Positions 51,827 through 60,863 of a stretch of DNA of 64,000 nt are shown here, in pieces. The notes beneath the pieces were generated by a model that saw only the letters and a program-made list of their open reading frames with translations, did not search any database and had not been told where the DNA came from. The DNA is from Actinomadura sp. WMMA1423. Its GTDB lineage: Bacteria > Actinomycetota > Actinomycetes > Streptosporangiales > Streptosporangiaceae. The translations under genes were made by a program, and so were the position numbers. The stretch is taken from the NCBI RefSeq assembly GCF_006547145.1, contig NZ_CP041244.1:9424001-9488000 (forward strand), given 5' to 3'. The stretch's first letter is position 1. Each line of letters begins with the position of its first letter.

Positions 51827-52449
51827 ACGGCGCAGGCGGGCTCGGGTTCCGGGGCGGGCTCGGGCACGCGGGGCGCGATGGTCAACCTGGGCAGGAGGAC
51901 GTGGGTCAGCGGCCCGATCGCCACGGCGTACAGGACGGTTCCGACGCCGACGGTGCCGCCGAGCAGCCAGCCGACGGCCAGCACGGTGAGCTCGATCGCC
52001 GTCCGCACCACCCGGATCGAGTGGCCGCGCGCCGCGAGACCGGTCATCAGCCCGTCCCGGGGGCCCGGGCCGAGACCGGCGCCGATGTAGCAGCCGGTGG
52101 CGAAGCCGCCCACCAGCACGGCCGCGATCAGGTAGGCCCAGCGCCCGGCGAGCGCGTCCGGGGCGGGCAGCAGCCACAGGAACAGGTCGGCGAAGGCGCC
52201 GACGAGCACGACGTTGCTGATCGTCCCGATGCCGGGCCGCTGCCGCAGCGGGAACCACGCGATCATCACGACCGCGCCCGCGATGATGATCCAGGCGCCG
52301 ATCGACAGGCCGAAGCGCCGGGAGAGCCCCTGGTGGAAGACGTCCCAGGGGTCGTTGCCGAGCCCGGACGCCACCTGGAGGGCGATGCCCAGCCCGTACA
52401 AGGCCAATCCGACGTAGAGCTGCACCAAACGGCGCACCAGCAGGGCCAT
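51823..52449 (-). CDS. YczE-family integral membrane protein
   Basis: 208 aa; ATG 52449 (MALLVRRLVQLYVG) taken, although the frame extends 14 codons further. Five membrane segments and the family pattern GLGNDPWDVFHQGLSRRFG near 40, PGIGTISNVVLVG, and GLGPGPRDGLMTGLA near 125. Family function is unknown. Divergent from the MocR-type regulator at 52544, an arrangement known for YczE/YczR pairs, so it is probably regulated by it. The intergenic region 52450-52543 is AT-richer than its surroundings and holds GGTATCAGTAGAGCCAATAT, which may be the operator. Confidence 0.85.
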   Translation of the reverse strand: MALLVRRLVQLYVGLALYGLGIALQVASGLGNDPWDVFHQGLSRRFGLSIGAWIIIAGAVVMIAWFPLRQRPGIGTISNVVLVGAFADLFLWLLPAPDALAGRWAYLIAAVLVGGFATGCYIGAGLGPGPRDGLMTGLAARGHSIRVVRTAIELTVLAVGWLLGGTVGVGTVLYAVAIGPLTHVLLPRLTIAPRVPEPAPEPEPACAV

Positions 52450-52543
52450 TACTGCGCTTCCCCTCGATTTGTCCCCATCATCACGGACCACTCTGCGGCA
52501 AGTGGACTGGTATCAGTAGAGCCAATATGGGAAAGTGGCCCGT

Positions 52544-54037
52544 ATGAGCACGCGCTACGTGAGCGGCCCGCATCTGGCCCGGCTGCTGGGGGACGTGTCA
52601 GGGGAGCGCCCCGTCTACGCGGCGGTGGCCAGGTCGCTGCGCGCACTCGTCCTGGACGGCAGGCTCGCCCTGCGCACGCGGCTGCCCGCCGAGCGCGACC
52701 TGGCCGCGGCCCTGGGCGTCAGCCGCACCACCGTGACGACCGCCTACGACCGGCTCCGCGACGAGGGGTACGTCCAGAGCAGGCAGGGCGCGGGAAGCTG
52801 GACGGCGCTGCCCACGGTGCGCATGGCCTCGGCCGAGCCGCACGGCGGGCTCCGCGGGGCCTCGGGCGACGCCGTCCCCGCGGGCCGCCGGTACGGCAGG
52901 GCCCACCCCGCGCCGGACGACCCCTCGTTCATCGACCTCGGCTGCGCCGCTCCCGGCGCGCCCGAGATCTTCCAGGAGGCCGTCGCCGCCGCCGTCGACG
53001 AGCTGCCCCGCTACAGCTCGGGTCCGGGCTACGCGCCCGCGGGCCTCGCGGGACTGCGGGAGGTCATCGCGGACGGCTACACCGCGCGCGGCGTCGCGAC
53101 CCGCGCCGACCAGATCGTCGTGACCACCGGCGCGCAGCACGCGTTCACGCTGCTGACCCAGCTGCTGGTGGAGCCGGGCGACGCCGTGACGGTCGAGCGC
53201 CCGACCTACCCGCACGCGCTCGGGGCGCTGCGCCGCCGCGGCGCCCGGCTCGTCCCGGTCGGGATCAACGAGGGCTGGGACGTCGAGCTCGCCGCCGGGG
53301 CCATGCGGCAGGCCGCCGTCCGGATGGCCTACACGATCCCCGACTTCCAGAACCCGACCGGGTACCTGATGGGGGCCGGCGAGCGGGCCGCGCTCGTCGA
53401 CGCCGCCCGCCGCGCGGACGCGTTCCTCGTCGCCGACGAGACCTTCGCCGAGCTCGCCCACGACCCCGAGGCGCCGCGCGAGCCGCCGCTGGCGGCCTTC
53501 GACTCCGGCGGCCGGGTCGTCACGATCGGGTCGGCCTCCAAGCTGCTGTGGGGCGGGCTGCGGATCGGCTGGATCCGCGCCACCGCCCCGCTGGCCCGCC
53601 GCATCGTGCTGGCCCGCGAGCCGTTCGACATGGCGAGCCCGACCCTGGACCAGCTGATCGTCAAGGAGCTGCTGCTGCGCGTGGAGGAGGTCCGCGCCGA
53701 ACGCGCCGCGAGCCTGCTGCGCGGGCGCGACGCGCTCGCCGAGGCGCTGCGCGAGCAGCTGCCCGGCTGGGAGTTCCGGCTCCCGGACGGGGGCATGTCG
53801 CTGTGGGCGAGGATCGGCGCGCCCATCGCCTCCCGGGTCGCCGAGGCGTCCGAGCGGCTCGGCGTCCGCGTCGTCGCCGGCCCGGTCTTCGGTGCCGACG
53901 GCGTGCTGGAGGACTACGTGCGGCTGCCCTACGTGCTGCCGCCGGACACGCTCCGCCTGGCCGTGCGGCGCCTGGCCCTCGCCCACCGGGAGGCCGAGGC
54001 GGCGCCGGCGGCCCGGCCCCTGCCCGCCTACGTCTGA
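52544..54037 (+). CDS. MocR-type (GntR/aminotransferase fusion) regulator, YczR-like
   Basis: 497 aa from ATG 52544; GTG 52535 would add three residues. N-terminal GntR winged helix (residues 15-85: RLPAERDLAAALGVSRTTVT, YDRLRDEGYVQSRQGAG) fused to a fold-type I aminotransferase domain with the PLP lysine in IGSASKLLWGGLRIGW near 330 and YTIPDFQNPTGY near 268. MocR proteins sense PLP-linked amines or PLP status. Divergence from the YczE gene marks it as YczR-like. Confidence 0.9.
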   Translation: MSTRYVSGPHLARLLGDVSGERPVYAAVARSLRALVLDGRLALRTRLPAERDLAAALGVSRTTVTTAYDRLRDEGYVQSRQGAGSWTALPTVRMASAEPHGGLRGASGDAVPAGRRYGRAHPAPDDPSFIDLGCAAPGAPEIFQEAVAAAVDELPRYSSGPGYAPAGLAGLREVIADGYTARGVATRADQIVVTTGAQHAFTLLTQLLVEPGDAVTVERPTYPHALGALRRRGARLVPVGINEGWDVELAAGAMRQAAVRMAYTIPDFQNPTGYLMGAGERAALVDAARRADAFLVADETFAELAHDPEAPREPPLAAFDSGGRVVTIGSASKLLWGGLRIGWIRATAPLARRIVLAREPFDMASPTLDQLIVKELLLRVEEVRAERAASLLRGRDALAEALREQLPGWEFRLPDGGMSLWARIGAPIASRVAEASERLGVRVVAGPVFGADGVLEDYVRLPYVLPPDTLRLAVRRLALAHREAEAAPAARPLPAYV

Positions 54038-54042
54038 CGCCT

Positions 54043-54063
54043 CCCCGCCCGGTGGGGGCGGGG
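54043..54063. terminator. hairpin between the regulator and CBS genes
   Basis: Arms CCCCGCCC (54043-54050) and GGGCGGGG (54056-54063) around GGTGG, between convergent genes. Confidence 0.55.
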
Positions 54064-54080
54064 GCCGCGCCCCACAGCGC

Positions 54081-54515
54081 TCAGGGAGCGCGCTGGATGT
54101 AGTCGACGAGGTGCTCGCGCTCGCTCTCCAGCTCGTCGATGGCGCTCTTGACGACGTCGCCGATGCTGACGATGCCGACGAGCCGGCCGTCCTCGACGAC
54201 GGGCACGTGGCGGAACCGGTGCTCGGTCATGGCGCGGCGCAGGTCCTCGACCTGGTCGCCGGGGCCGCAGGTGCGGACCTCGGCGGTCATGATCTCCGAG
54301 ACGGGGCGGTCGAGCAGCGCCGCGCCGTGCTCGTGCAGCCGCCGCACCACGTCCCGCTCGGAGACGATGCCGGCGATCGACGCGCCGTCGGGCGAGACCA
54401 CCGAGGCCCCGATGTTGTGCTCCGCCAGGACGGAGAGGAGCTGCCGCACGGTGGCGTCGGGCCGCACCGTGGCCACCGCGTCTCCCTTCCTCCGCAGGAT
54501 GTCGCGAATCCTCAT
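54081..54515 (-). CDS. CBS-domain pair protein
   Basis: 144 aa; GGGAG precedes the ATG by 8 bases. Two CBS domains: 10-65 (VATVRPDATVRQLLSVLAEH, IVSERDVVRRL) and 78-135 (MTAEVRTCGPGDQVEDLRRAMTEHRFRHVPVV, GIVSIGDVVK; shown in parts). Stand-alone CBS pairs bind adenine nucleotides and regulate partner proteins. The partner is not identifiable. Divergent from the MFS gene. Confidence 0.93.
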   Translation of the reverse strand: MRIRDILRRKGDAVATVRPDATVRQLLSVLAEHNIGASVVSPDGASIAGIVSERDVVRRLHEHGAALLDRPVSEIMTAEVRTCGPGDQVEDLRRAMTEHRFRHVPVVEDGRLVGIVSIGDVVKSAIDELESEREHLVDYIQRAP

Positions 54516-54704
54516 GCCTCACGCTCCCGGTGCCGGTCTCGGACCCGGGGGGCGGCGGCCGCCGGGGGCGGGCCGCTCGCCGGGTCTTGGTCCTGCCAAA
54601 ATCGCATGTTCCGGCGTCCGGCGAAACCCCCGGCCAGGGAACCGCCCGGTCAGGTGGTGACATAAAGGCGGCATAAAAGCCGTAGATCGGGAACCAAGGG
54701 ATGC

Positions 54705-56159
54705 ATGACGATGACGTCGGATCGAACCATCGAAACTGACATCCCGGGGCGGCTCGACCGCCTTCCGTGGTCACGCTGGCACTGGACGGTCCTGCTCGGC
54801 CTCGGCGCCGTCTGGATCCTGGACGGGCTGGAGGTGACCGTCGTCGGCGTCATCGGCCCGCGGCTCACCGACGCCTCCGGCGGGCTCGGGCTGACCGACG
54901 GCCAGGTCGGGATGGCCGCGTCCATCTACGTGATCGGCGCGTGCCTCGGGGCGCTGTTCTTCGGGCACCTGACCGACCGGTTCGGGCGCAAGAAGCTCTT
55001 CATCATCACGCTGGCGCTGTACCTGGCGGCCACCGTCGCGACCGCGTTCTCGTTCAACCCGATGTGGTTCTACGCCTGCCGCTTCCTCACCGGGGCCGGC
55101 ATCGGCGGCGAGTACGCGGCCATCAACTCGGCGATCGACGAGCTGATCCCGGCGCGGGTGCGGGGCCGGGTGGACGTGGTGGTGAACGGCTCGTTCTGGA
55201 TCGGCACCTCCATCGCGGCGGCGCTGTCGATCCCGGTGCTGAACGGCGACCTCGTCCCCGAGGACCTCGGCTGGCGGGCCCTGTTCGCGCTCGGCGCGGT
55301 CCTCGGCCTCGGCGTGCTGTTCGTGCGCCGGATGGTGCCGGAGAGCCCGCGCTGGCTGTTCATCCACGGGCGCGAGGAGCAGGCCGAGAGCGTGGTGGGC
55401 GGCATCGAGCGCGAGATCACCGAGGAGACCGGCGAGGCGCTGGAGGAGCCCCGCGGGAGCATCCGGGTGCGGCAGCGCCGGGTCGTCTCCTTCCGGGAGA
55501 TCGCCTCGACGGCCGTGCGCCGCTACCCCCGCCGGACCGTCCTCGGACTCTCGCTGTTCATCGGGCAGGCGTTCCTCTACAACGCCGTGTACTTCACCTA
55601 CGCGCTCGTGCTCAGCACGTTCTTCGACGTGCCCGACGCCAAGATCGGCTACTACCTGATCCCGATCGGCGTCGGGAACTTCCTGGGCGCGTTCTTCCTG
55701 GGCAAGCTGTTCGACACGGTCGGCCGCAGGACGATGGTCACGGCGTCCTACGTGGCCTCCGGCGTGCTCCTCATCGGCACCGGGCTGCTGTTCCGCGCGG
55801 ACCTGCTCGACGCCTGGACGCTGACCGCCTGCTGGTGCGTGGTGTTCTTCTTCGCCTCCGCCGGCGCGTCGTCGGCCTACCTCACGGTCAGCGAGATCTT
55901 CCCGATGGAGACCCGGGCGATGGCGATCGCGGCGTTCTACGCGGTCGGGACGGGCCTCGGCGGCGTGATCGGCCCCGCGCTGTTCGGGCGCCTGGTGGAG
56001 ACCGAGAAGGTGGCCAACGTCGTGAACGGCTACTACCTGGGCGCCGGGCTGATGATCGCCGCCGGGCTGGTGGAGCTGGCGATCGGCGTCGAGGCCGCGC
56101 AGCGGTCCCTGGAGGACGTGGCCAGGCCGCTGTCGGCGGAGGAGCCCGCGCCCGCCTGA
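54705..56159 (+). CDS. MFS transporter (metabolite:H+ symporter type)
   Basis: 484 aa; AAGGGA precedes the ATG. Twelve membrane segments. Seen: the loop 2-3 motif GHLTDRFGRKKLF near 83, RFLTGAGIGGEYAAINSAID near 122, PESPRWL near 217, a long cytoplasmic loop with IEREITEETGEALEEPRGS near 235, and the second GRR motif FDTVGRRTMV near 340. This pattern is of the sugar / metabolite-proton symporter group (YceI/shikimate-like). Substrate not readable. Confidence 0.92.
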   Translation: MTMTSDRTIETDIPGRLDRLPWSRWHWTVLLGLGAVWILDGLEVTVVGVIGPRLTDASGGLGLTDGQVGMAASIYVIGACLGALFFGHLTDRFGRKKLFIITLALYLAATVATAFSFNPMWFYACRFLTGAGIGGEYAAINSAIDELIPARVRGRVDVVVNGSFWIGTSIAAALSIPVLNGDLVPEDLGWRALFALGAVLGLGVLFVRRMVPESPRWLFIHGREEQAESVVGGIEREITEETGEALEEPRGSIRVRQRRVVSFREIASTAVRRYPRRTVLGLSLFIGQAFLYNAVYFTYALVLSTFFDVPDAKIGYYLIPIGVGNFLGAFFLGKLFDTVGRRTMVTASYVASGVLLIGTGLLFRADLLDAWTLTACWCVVFFFASAGASSAYLTVSEIFPMETRAMAIAAFYAVGTGLGGVIGPALFGRLVETEKVANVVNGYYLGAGLMIAAGLVELAIGVEAAQRSLEDVARPLSAEEPAPA

Positions 56160-56190
56160 CCGCCGCCCCCCTGACCGCCTCTCGTCCCGC

Positions 56191-56228
56191 CGCGCCTCCT
56201 CGCCCCCGTCACGGGGCGAGGAGGCGCG
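56191..56228. terminator. bidirectional terminator hairpin
   Basis: Perfect 16-base arms CGCGCCTCCTCGCCCC and GGGGCGAGGAGGCGCG around a 6-base loop. The 3' arm covers the last codons and stop of the oxidoreductase gene on the minus strand. Confidence 0.85.
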
Positions 56229-57822
56229 TCACCGCATTCAGGGCCGGGGTGAGCACGCGCCCCGCGGGCCCGGCGTGGGCGAGGGCGGCCCGGGCCGCGT
56301 TGGCGCCGCACGCGCCGTGCACGCCGCCGCCCGGATGCGCGGACGCCGACGCGAGGTACAGGCCCGCGACCGGCGTCTCGGCGCGCCCGAGGCCGGGGAC
56401 GGGCCGGAACACCAGTTGCTGGTGGAGCATCGCCGTGCCGCCGTTGAGGGCTCCGTTGCGCAGGTTGGCACTGTGGTCTCCGAACGCGGGCGGGGCGGTG
56501 ACGCGGCGGTCGAGGACGCGGGAGCGGAAACCGGGGGCCAGGCGTTCCACGACGCTCTCGAGGCGGCCGGCCATGGCGTCGCTCTCGCGCTCGTCCCAGG
56601 CACCCGTGATGCCGTCCGGGCCCGCGTCGGCCCTCACACGGTGCGGGACGTGCGTGTACGCCCAGACCGACTCGGTTCCGGCGGGGGAGCGGGCGGGGTC
56701 GGCGGTCGTCATCTGGCCGAGCAGGGCGAACGGCTCGGCCGGGACGCGGCCGGTGGCGAGGTGCGCGCTGTAGTCGGTCATCGCGTCCATGCCGGGGGAG
56801 AGGTGGACGGTCCCGGCGCGTCCGGCGCCGTCCGACGCCCAGGGGATCGGCCCCGACAGCGCCCAGTCGACCTTGAAGGTCGCGTGGTCCCAGACGAAGC
56901 GGCGCATGTCCGCGCGGAGCGAGGCGGGCAGGTCCGCCCAGCCGACCAGGCCTCCGTAGAGGGCGGGGGCCGAGACGTCGGCGAGGACGGCCCGCGCGGC
57001 GCGCACCGGTTCGCCCGCCGCGGTGCGGACACCGAGCGCGCGGCCGTTGCGCACGACGACGGACGAGACCGCGGTGCCGCAGCGCAGGCGACCGCCGCGC
57101 GACTCGAGCCGCCGCACGAGCGCCGCCGTCAACTCGCCCGCGCCGCCCTCGGGGACGGGCCACCCGTACCGCTGGCCGGTCATGGCGAGGATCCATCCGA
57201 ACATCGACCCGGCGGCCGACTCGGGGAACATGTCGGTGTGCAGCGCCGACCCGGCGAGCAGCAGGGGGCCGCCGGGCCCGCCGAACTCCTGCTCCCCGAG
57301 CGTGCGGACGGGGGCCAGCAGGGTGCGCAGGGCGCGCAGACCGCCCGCCCGGCGCGCCGACGCCAGCAGCGGGAGGGCGGCCCGGACCGGCGGGAACGGG
57401 GCGAGCAGGGCGCGCAGGACGTCCTCTCCCATCTCGTCCCACATGCGGCAGAGCCGCAGCCACGCCTCGCCGTCGCCCGCGCCGAGCGCGTCCAGGCCCG
57501 CGGCGGTCGCGTCGCGGTCGCGTTCGAGGACGGCGCAGCGCCCGTCCGGGAGGGGGTGGGCGAGCACGGCGGGCGCGTGCCGCCAGCGCAGCCCGTGCCG
57601 CTCCAGTTCCAGCGCCCGCATCGCGGGGGACGCGACGCCGAGCGGGTAGAACGCGCTGCACAGGTCGCTCACGTAGTCGGGGTGGACGCCCCGGTCGCTG
57701 CGGACGGCACCGCCCGGTTCCGGCTGCGCCTCGAGGACCTCCACGTCCCACCCGGCGTCGGCCAGCACGTTGGCGGCGACGAGCCCGTTGTGCCCCGCCC
57801 CGACCACCACGGCATCGGCCAT
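56209..57822 (-). CDS. FAD-dependent oxidoreductase, phytoene-desaturase-like
   Basis: 537 aa; GGGGAGGG precedes the ATG. N-terminal Rossmann motif ADAVVVGAGHNGLVAANVLA, ending with the acidic E in VEVLEAQPEPGG near 30; PGGAVRS loop; C-terminal FAD motif GLYLASASAHPGGGVHGACG near 500 as in CrtI/PYROXD2-like proteins. The role may be desaturation or oxidation of a lipid or isoprenoid. No carotenoid genes lie nearby, so the family name should not be read as a pathway assignment. The gene ends inside a terminator hairpin. Confidence 0.85.
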   Translation of the reverse strand: MADAVVVGAGHNGLVAANVLADAGWDVEVLEAQPEPGGAVRSDRGVHPDYVSDLCSAFYPLGVASPAMRALELERHGLRWRHAPAVLAHPLPDGRCAVLERDRDATAAGLDALGAGDGEAWLRLCRMWDEMGEDVLRALLAPFPPVRAALPLLASARRAGGLRALRTLLAPVRTLGEQEFGGPGGPLLLAGSALHTDMFPESAAGSMFGWILAMTGQRYGWPVPEGGAGELTAALVRRLESRGGRLRCGTAVSSVVVRNGRALGVRTAAGEPVRAARAVLADVSAPALYGGLVGWADLPASLRADMRRFVWDHATFKVDWALSGPIPWASDGAGRAGTVHLSPGMDAMTDYSAHLATGRVPAEPFALLGQMTTADPARSPAGTESVWAYTHVPHRVRADAGPDGITGAWDERESDAMAGRLESVVERLAPGFRSRVLDRRVTAPPAFGDHSANLRNGALNGGTAMLHQQLVFRPVPGLGRAETPVAGLYLASASAHPGGGVHGACGANAARAALAHAGPAGRVLTPALNAVTRLLAP

Positions 57823-57869
57823 GCGGCATCCCTCCCCTTGATCACCCTACGGGTCCCCGGGGGCGGTGC

Positions 57870-59639
57870 TCAGCCCAGGTCGAGGCGGGCCAGCAGCCGC
57901 ATCACGCCCGGCGCCACGCGCGACCCGAGGTAGCCGAGCCGGGCCTCCGGCGTCACCGGGACGACCGCCCGGTCGTCGCGGACGGCCGCGACGATCTGCT
58001 TCGCCACGCGGTCGGGCCCGTAGCCCCGGCGGGCGTAGGCGCGCGCGGCCCGCTCCCGGCTGCGGGCCTCGTCCTCCCGGCCCCGGCCGACGAAGCGGGA
58101 CGTCCGGGTGATGTCGGTGTCGACGATCCCGGGGCAGATGGCGCTGACCCCGATCCCCTTGCCCTTCAGTTCGGCGCGCAGGCACTCCGACAGCATCAGG
58201 ACGGCCGCCTTGCTCGTCGCGTAGGCGGGGAGTGCTCGGGAGGGCATGAACGCGGCCGCCGAGGAGGTGTTGACGATGTGGCCGCCCTGTCCCCGCTCGA
58301 CCATCTGCTCGGCGAAGAGCCGCGAGCCGTGGAGGACGCCCCAGAGGTTGACGTCCAGGACCCGGCGCCAGTCGTCGGTGTCGTGCTCCAGAAAGGGCCC
58401 GGCCATGCCGATCCCTGCGTTGTTGACGACGACGTCGGGCACCCCGTGCTCGTGCATCACGGTCTTGGCGAAGGTCTCCATCGCGCCGCGGTCGGAGACG
58501 TCCACCTGGACCGCGTGCCCGGCCGGGCCCAGAAAACCGGCGAGTTCGGCGGTGCGCCCGGCGGCCTCCAGGTCGAGGTCGGCCGCGACGACCTCGGCGC
58601 CGCGTTCGGCGAAGGCGAGCGCGGTGGCGCGGCCGATCCCGCTGCCCGCGCCGGTGACGACGACGAGGGACCCGTCGAAGGGCCGCCGGTTCCGCGACAC
58701 CCGGGCGCGCCTGAGCGCGCGCGTCTCGGCCGTGCCGAGCGGGCCGCCCTGGACGCCGGTGACGTGCTCGGCGATCCAGCGCGCGACGACGTCCGGGTGG
58801 CTGCGCGGCACCCAGTGCCCGGCCTTGATCGGCCGCAGCGACAGGTTCGGCACGCGGGCCGAGAGCCCGCCCACCAGGTGCGGCGAGACGAACAGGTCCC
58901 TCGTCGGGACGATCACCTGCGTGGGGACGTCCGTGCGCCGGTCGCGCGGGCGGCGGAGCCGCTGGAGCATGTTGGCCCGGTACAGCCCGACGCCGGCGGC
59001 GGCGTCGCCCGCCATCGTCCTCGCCGGGTGGCCGTGCCGGGGCGGGACGCCCTCGCCGAGCTCCAGGGCCTTGGCGAACGGCTTCGCCATCCCGGCCCGC
59101 CACAGCAGCTCCGGCAGCACCGGCGTCTGGAAGAAGTAGATGTACCAGGACCGGACGGCCTGCCCGGCCGCCCGCCGCAGGTTGCCCGGGGTGGGGCGCG
59201 CCAGGTTCCGGCGCGTCCAGTGCGCGACGTGGTCCAGGCACGGCCCGGAGATCGAGGTGAACGAGGCGAAGCGGTCCTGCATGGTGCAGACCGCCTCCCA
59301 CGACTGGATCGAGCCCCAGTCGTGCCCGACGAGGTGCACCCTGCGCTCGGGCGCGGTCGCGTCCAGCACCGCCTGCATGTCGGCCATCAGGTACTCGAAC
59401 GTGTAGCGTCTGCGCCCGAACGGACGGGACGAGGCGCCCGCGCCGCGCACGTCGTACCGGACGACGTGGAACCGCTCGGCGAGCCGCGCGGCCACCTCGT
59501 CCCAGACCGCGTGGGTGTCGGGGTAGCCGTGGACCAGCAGGACGGTCGGGCGCGACCGGTCGCCCTGCTCGTAGACGGCGAGGTCGACGCCGTCGCCGCG
59601 GACGCGCCGCCGGATGGCGGGTGGGGCGGGGTGTTTCAT
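57870..59639 (-). CDS. EphD-like fusion: epoxide hydrolase domain plus short-chain dehydrogenase
   Basis: 589 aa; ATG 59639 chosen for GGGAG upstream (frame stays open to 59750). Residues about 1-295: alpha/beta hydrolase with VLLVHGYPDTHAVWD near 35, the nucleophile Asp in LVGHDWGSIQSW near 99 (HDWG as in epoxide hydrolases) and KAGHWVPRSHPD His near 275. Residues about 320-589: SDR with VVTGAGSGIGRATALAF, NNAGIGMAG, catalytic Y-x3-K in PAYATSKAAVLML and PGIVDTDIT. The same domain order occurs in mycobacterial EphD, linked there to mycolic acid metabolism. This genome is probably from a group without mycolates, so its substrate is unknown. Followed on the operon side by a diiron hydrolase-like gene at 59769 upstream. 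Confidence 0.9.
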   Translation of the reverse strand: MKHPAPPAIRRRVRGDGVDLAVYEQGDRSRPTVLLVHGYPDTHAVWDEVAARLAERFHVVRYDVRGAGASSRPFGRRRYTFEYLMADMQAVLDATAPERRVHLVGHDWGSIQSWEAVCTMQDRFASFTSISGPCLDHVAHWTRRNLARPTPGNLRRAAGQAVRSWYIYFFQTPVLPELLWRAGMAKPFAKALELGEGVPPRHGHPARTMAGDAAAGVGLYRANMLQRLRRPRDRRTDVPTQVIVPTRDLFVSPHLVGGLSARVPNLSLRPIKAGHWVPRSHPDVVARWIAEHVTGVQGGPLGTAETRALRRARVSRNRRPFDGSLVVVTGAGSGIGRATALAFAERGAEVVAADLDLEAAGRTAELAGFLGPAGHAVQVDVSDRGAMETFAKTVMHEHGVPDVVVNNAGIGMAGPFLEHDTDDWRRVLDVNLWGVLHGSRLFAEQMVERGQGGHIVNTSSAAAFMPSRALPAYATSKAAVLMLSECLRAELKGKGIGVSAICPGIVDTDITRTSRFVGRGREDEARSRERAARAYARRGYGPDRVAKQIVAAVRDDRAVVPVTPEARLGYLGSRVAPGVMRLLARLDLG

Positions 59640-59768
59640 GCGGTCGTCTCCCGTCGGGCCCACCGGGGAGCGCCCCTCCAGGCGCCCCTTGACCGGTCCG
59701 CCGCCGATGGTCTGGAGGAACCGTACACCGAATGAGAATCCCACGCGCATCGGTGGAATCCCGTGCTT

Positions 59769-60701
59769 CTAGTACGGGTCGTAGCCCCCGGCCTTCGCGG
59801 CGGGCGACTGCATGAGGTACTCCAGAGCGCGGGGCGTGGAGCACACCTTCGACGGGTGGTGGTCCGGCCTGAGGTAGACCGGCGCCTCGCCGAGCAGGAG
59901 ACGGAAGATGCCGGGCACGTGGCCGAGCCGGACGGAGCGCCGGTAGGACCGGTAGACGCGCAGCGGGCTCACCCGCCCCTTGATCGTCGGGTCCTGCTTG
60001 AGCAGGTAGAGCGAACCGCCGATCAGCGCCCAGTACAGGAAGAACAGCGACACCACCCACGCGGCGACGCGGGTCGGGTACCGGCCGCCCACGGCCTTGT
60101 AGACGTCGAACACCACCGAGCGGTGCTCGACCTCCTCGGCGCCGTGCCAGCGCAGCAGGTCCAGCATCGTCGGGTCGACGCCGGCCTTGTCGAGCCGGTC
60201 GTTGTCCATGATCCACTGGCCGAGGACGGCGGTGTAGTGCTCGATCGAGGCGACCGCGGCCAGCTCGAAGCGCAGCCGCCGCCGCCACGCCCGCGGGTTG
60301 CGCTCCTTCAGCGCCGCCATCTGCGCGGGGCGCTCGGCGTTCCCCCGCCCCGCCGCGTCAGTGATCTTGGAGACGTCGATCCCGTTGCGCTCCAGAATCT
60401 GGTCGAGCACGCCCTGGTGGGAGCGGGCGTGCACCATCTCCTGCCCGATGAAGCCCTTGATCTCCTCCAGCAGCCGCTCGTCGCGGATGTGCGGGCGGGC
60501 GTCCTTGACGCACTGGATGAACCACTTCTCGCCCTCGGGCAGGACGATGTGGAAGGAGTTGATGATGTGGGTGGCGACCGGGTCGTTCGGGACCCAGTGC
60601 AGCGGAGTCCGCGACCAGTCGAAGGAGACGCGCCGCGGCTTGATCGGCGGGTGGCGCTCGTCGATGGGCGCCGCTCCGCCGCTCACCTGGGGCCTCGTCA
60701 T
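59769..60701 (-). CDS. predicted metal-dependent hydrolase (PF10118-like, diiron type)
   Basis: 310 aa; ATG 60701 chosen for GAGG 7 bases upstream. Helical protein with the E-x2-H pairs EMVHARSH near 108 and EEVEHRSVVFDVY near 197, which look like metal ligands of the COG3687 family; another Glu lies in AAVASIEHYTA near 160. A hydrophobic stretch WVVSLFFLYWALIGGSLYLL (residues about 220-240) may anchor it. It lies 129 bases before the EphD-like gene, same direction, so probably the same pathway of lipid modification (inference). Confidence 0.82.
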   Translation of the reverse strand: MTRPQVSGGAAPIDERHPPIKPRRVSFDWSRTPLHWVPNDPVATHIINSFHIVLPEGEKWFIQCVKDARPHIRDERLLEEIKGFIGQEMVHARSHQGVLDQILERNGIDVSKITDAAGRGNAERPAQMAALKERNPRAWRRRLRFELAAVASIEHYTAVLGQWIMDNDRLDKAGVDPTMLDLLRWHGAEEVEHRSVVFDVYKAVGGRYPTRVAAWVVSLFFLYWALIGGSLYLLKQDPTIKGRVSPLRVYRSYRRSVRLGHVPGIFRLLLGEAPVYLRPDHHPSKVCSTPRALEYLMQSPAAKAGGYDPY

Positions 60702-60863
60702 TCGGTCCTCGCCTTCCACGCGTCCGGGCGCCGGGCGCGGCGAGCCCCCGCCGCCGCGTTGGTCATTGGCAGAGCAGTCAACTCCTGCCGGACCCGCGGT
60801 TTCTTGAGGGCAACCCAACAAGTTACCGCTCGGTTTTCGATCCTTTATGACAAACGGCCCCGA

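Noticed and set aside
56209..57822. Carotenoid biosynthesis assignment for the phytoene-desaturase-like gene
   Set aside because: No crtB, crtE or cyclase gene is nearby and the PYROXD2-like subgroup has other substrates, so only the enzyme family is reported.
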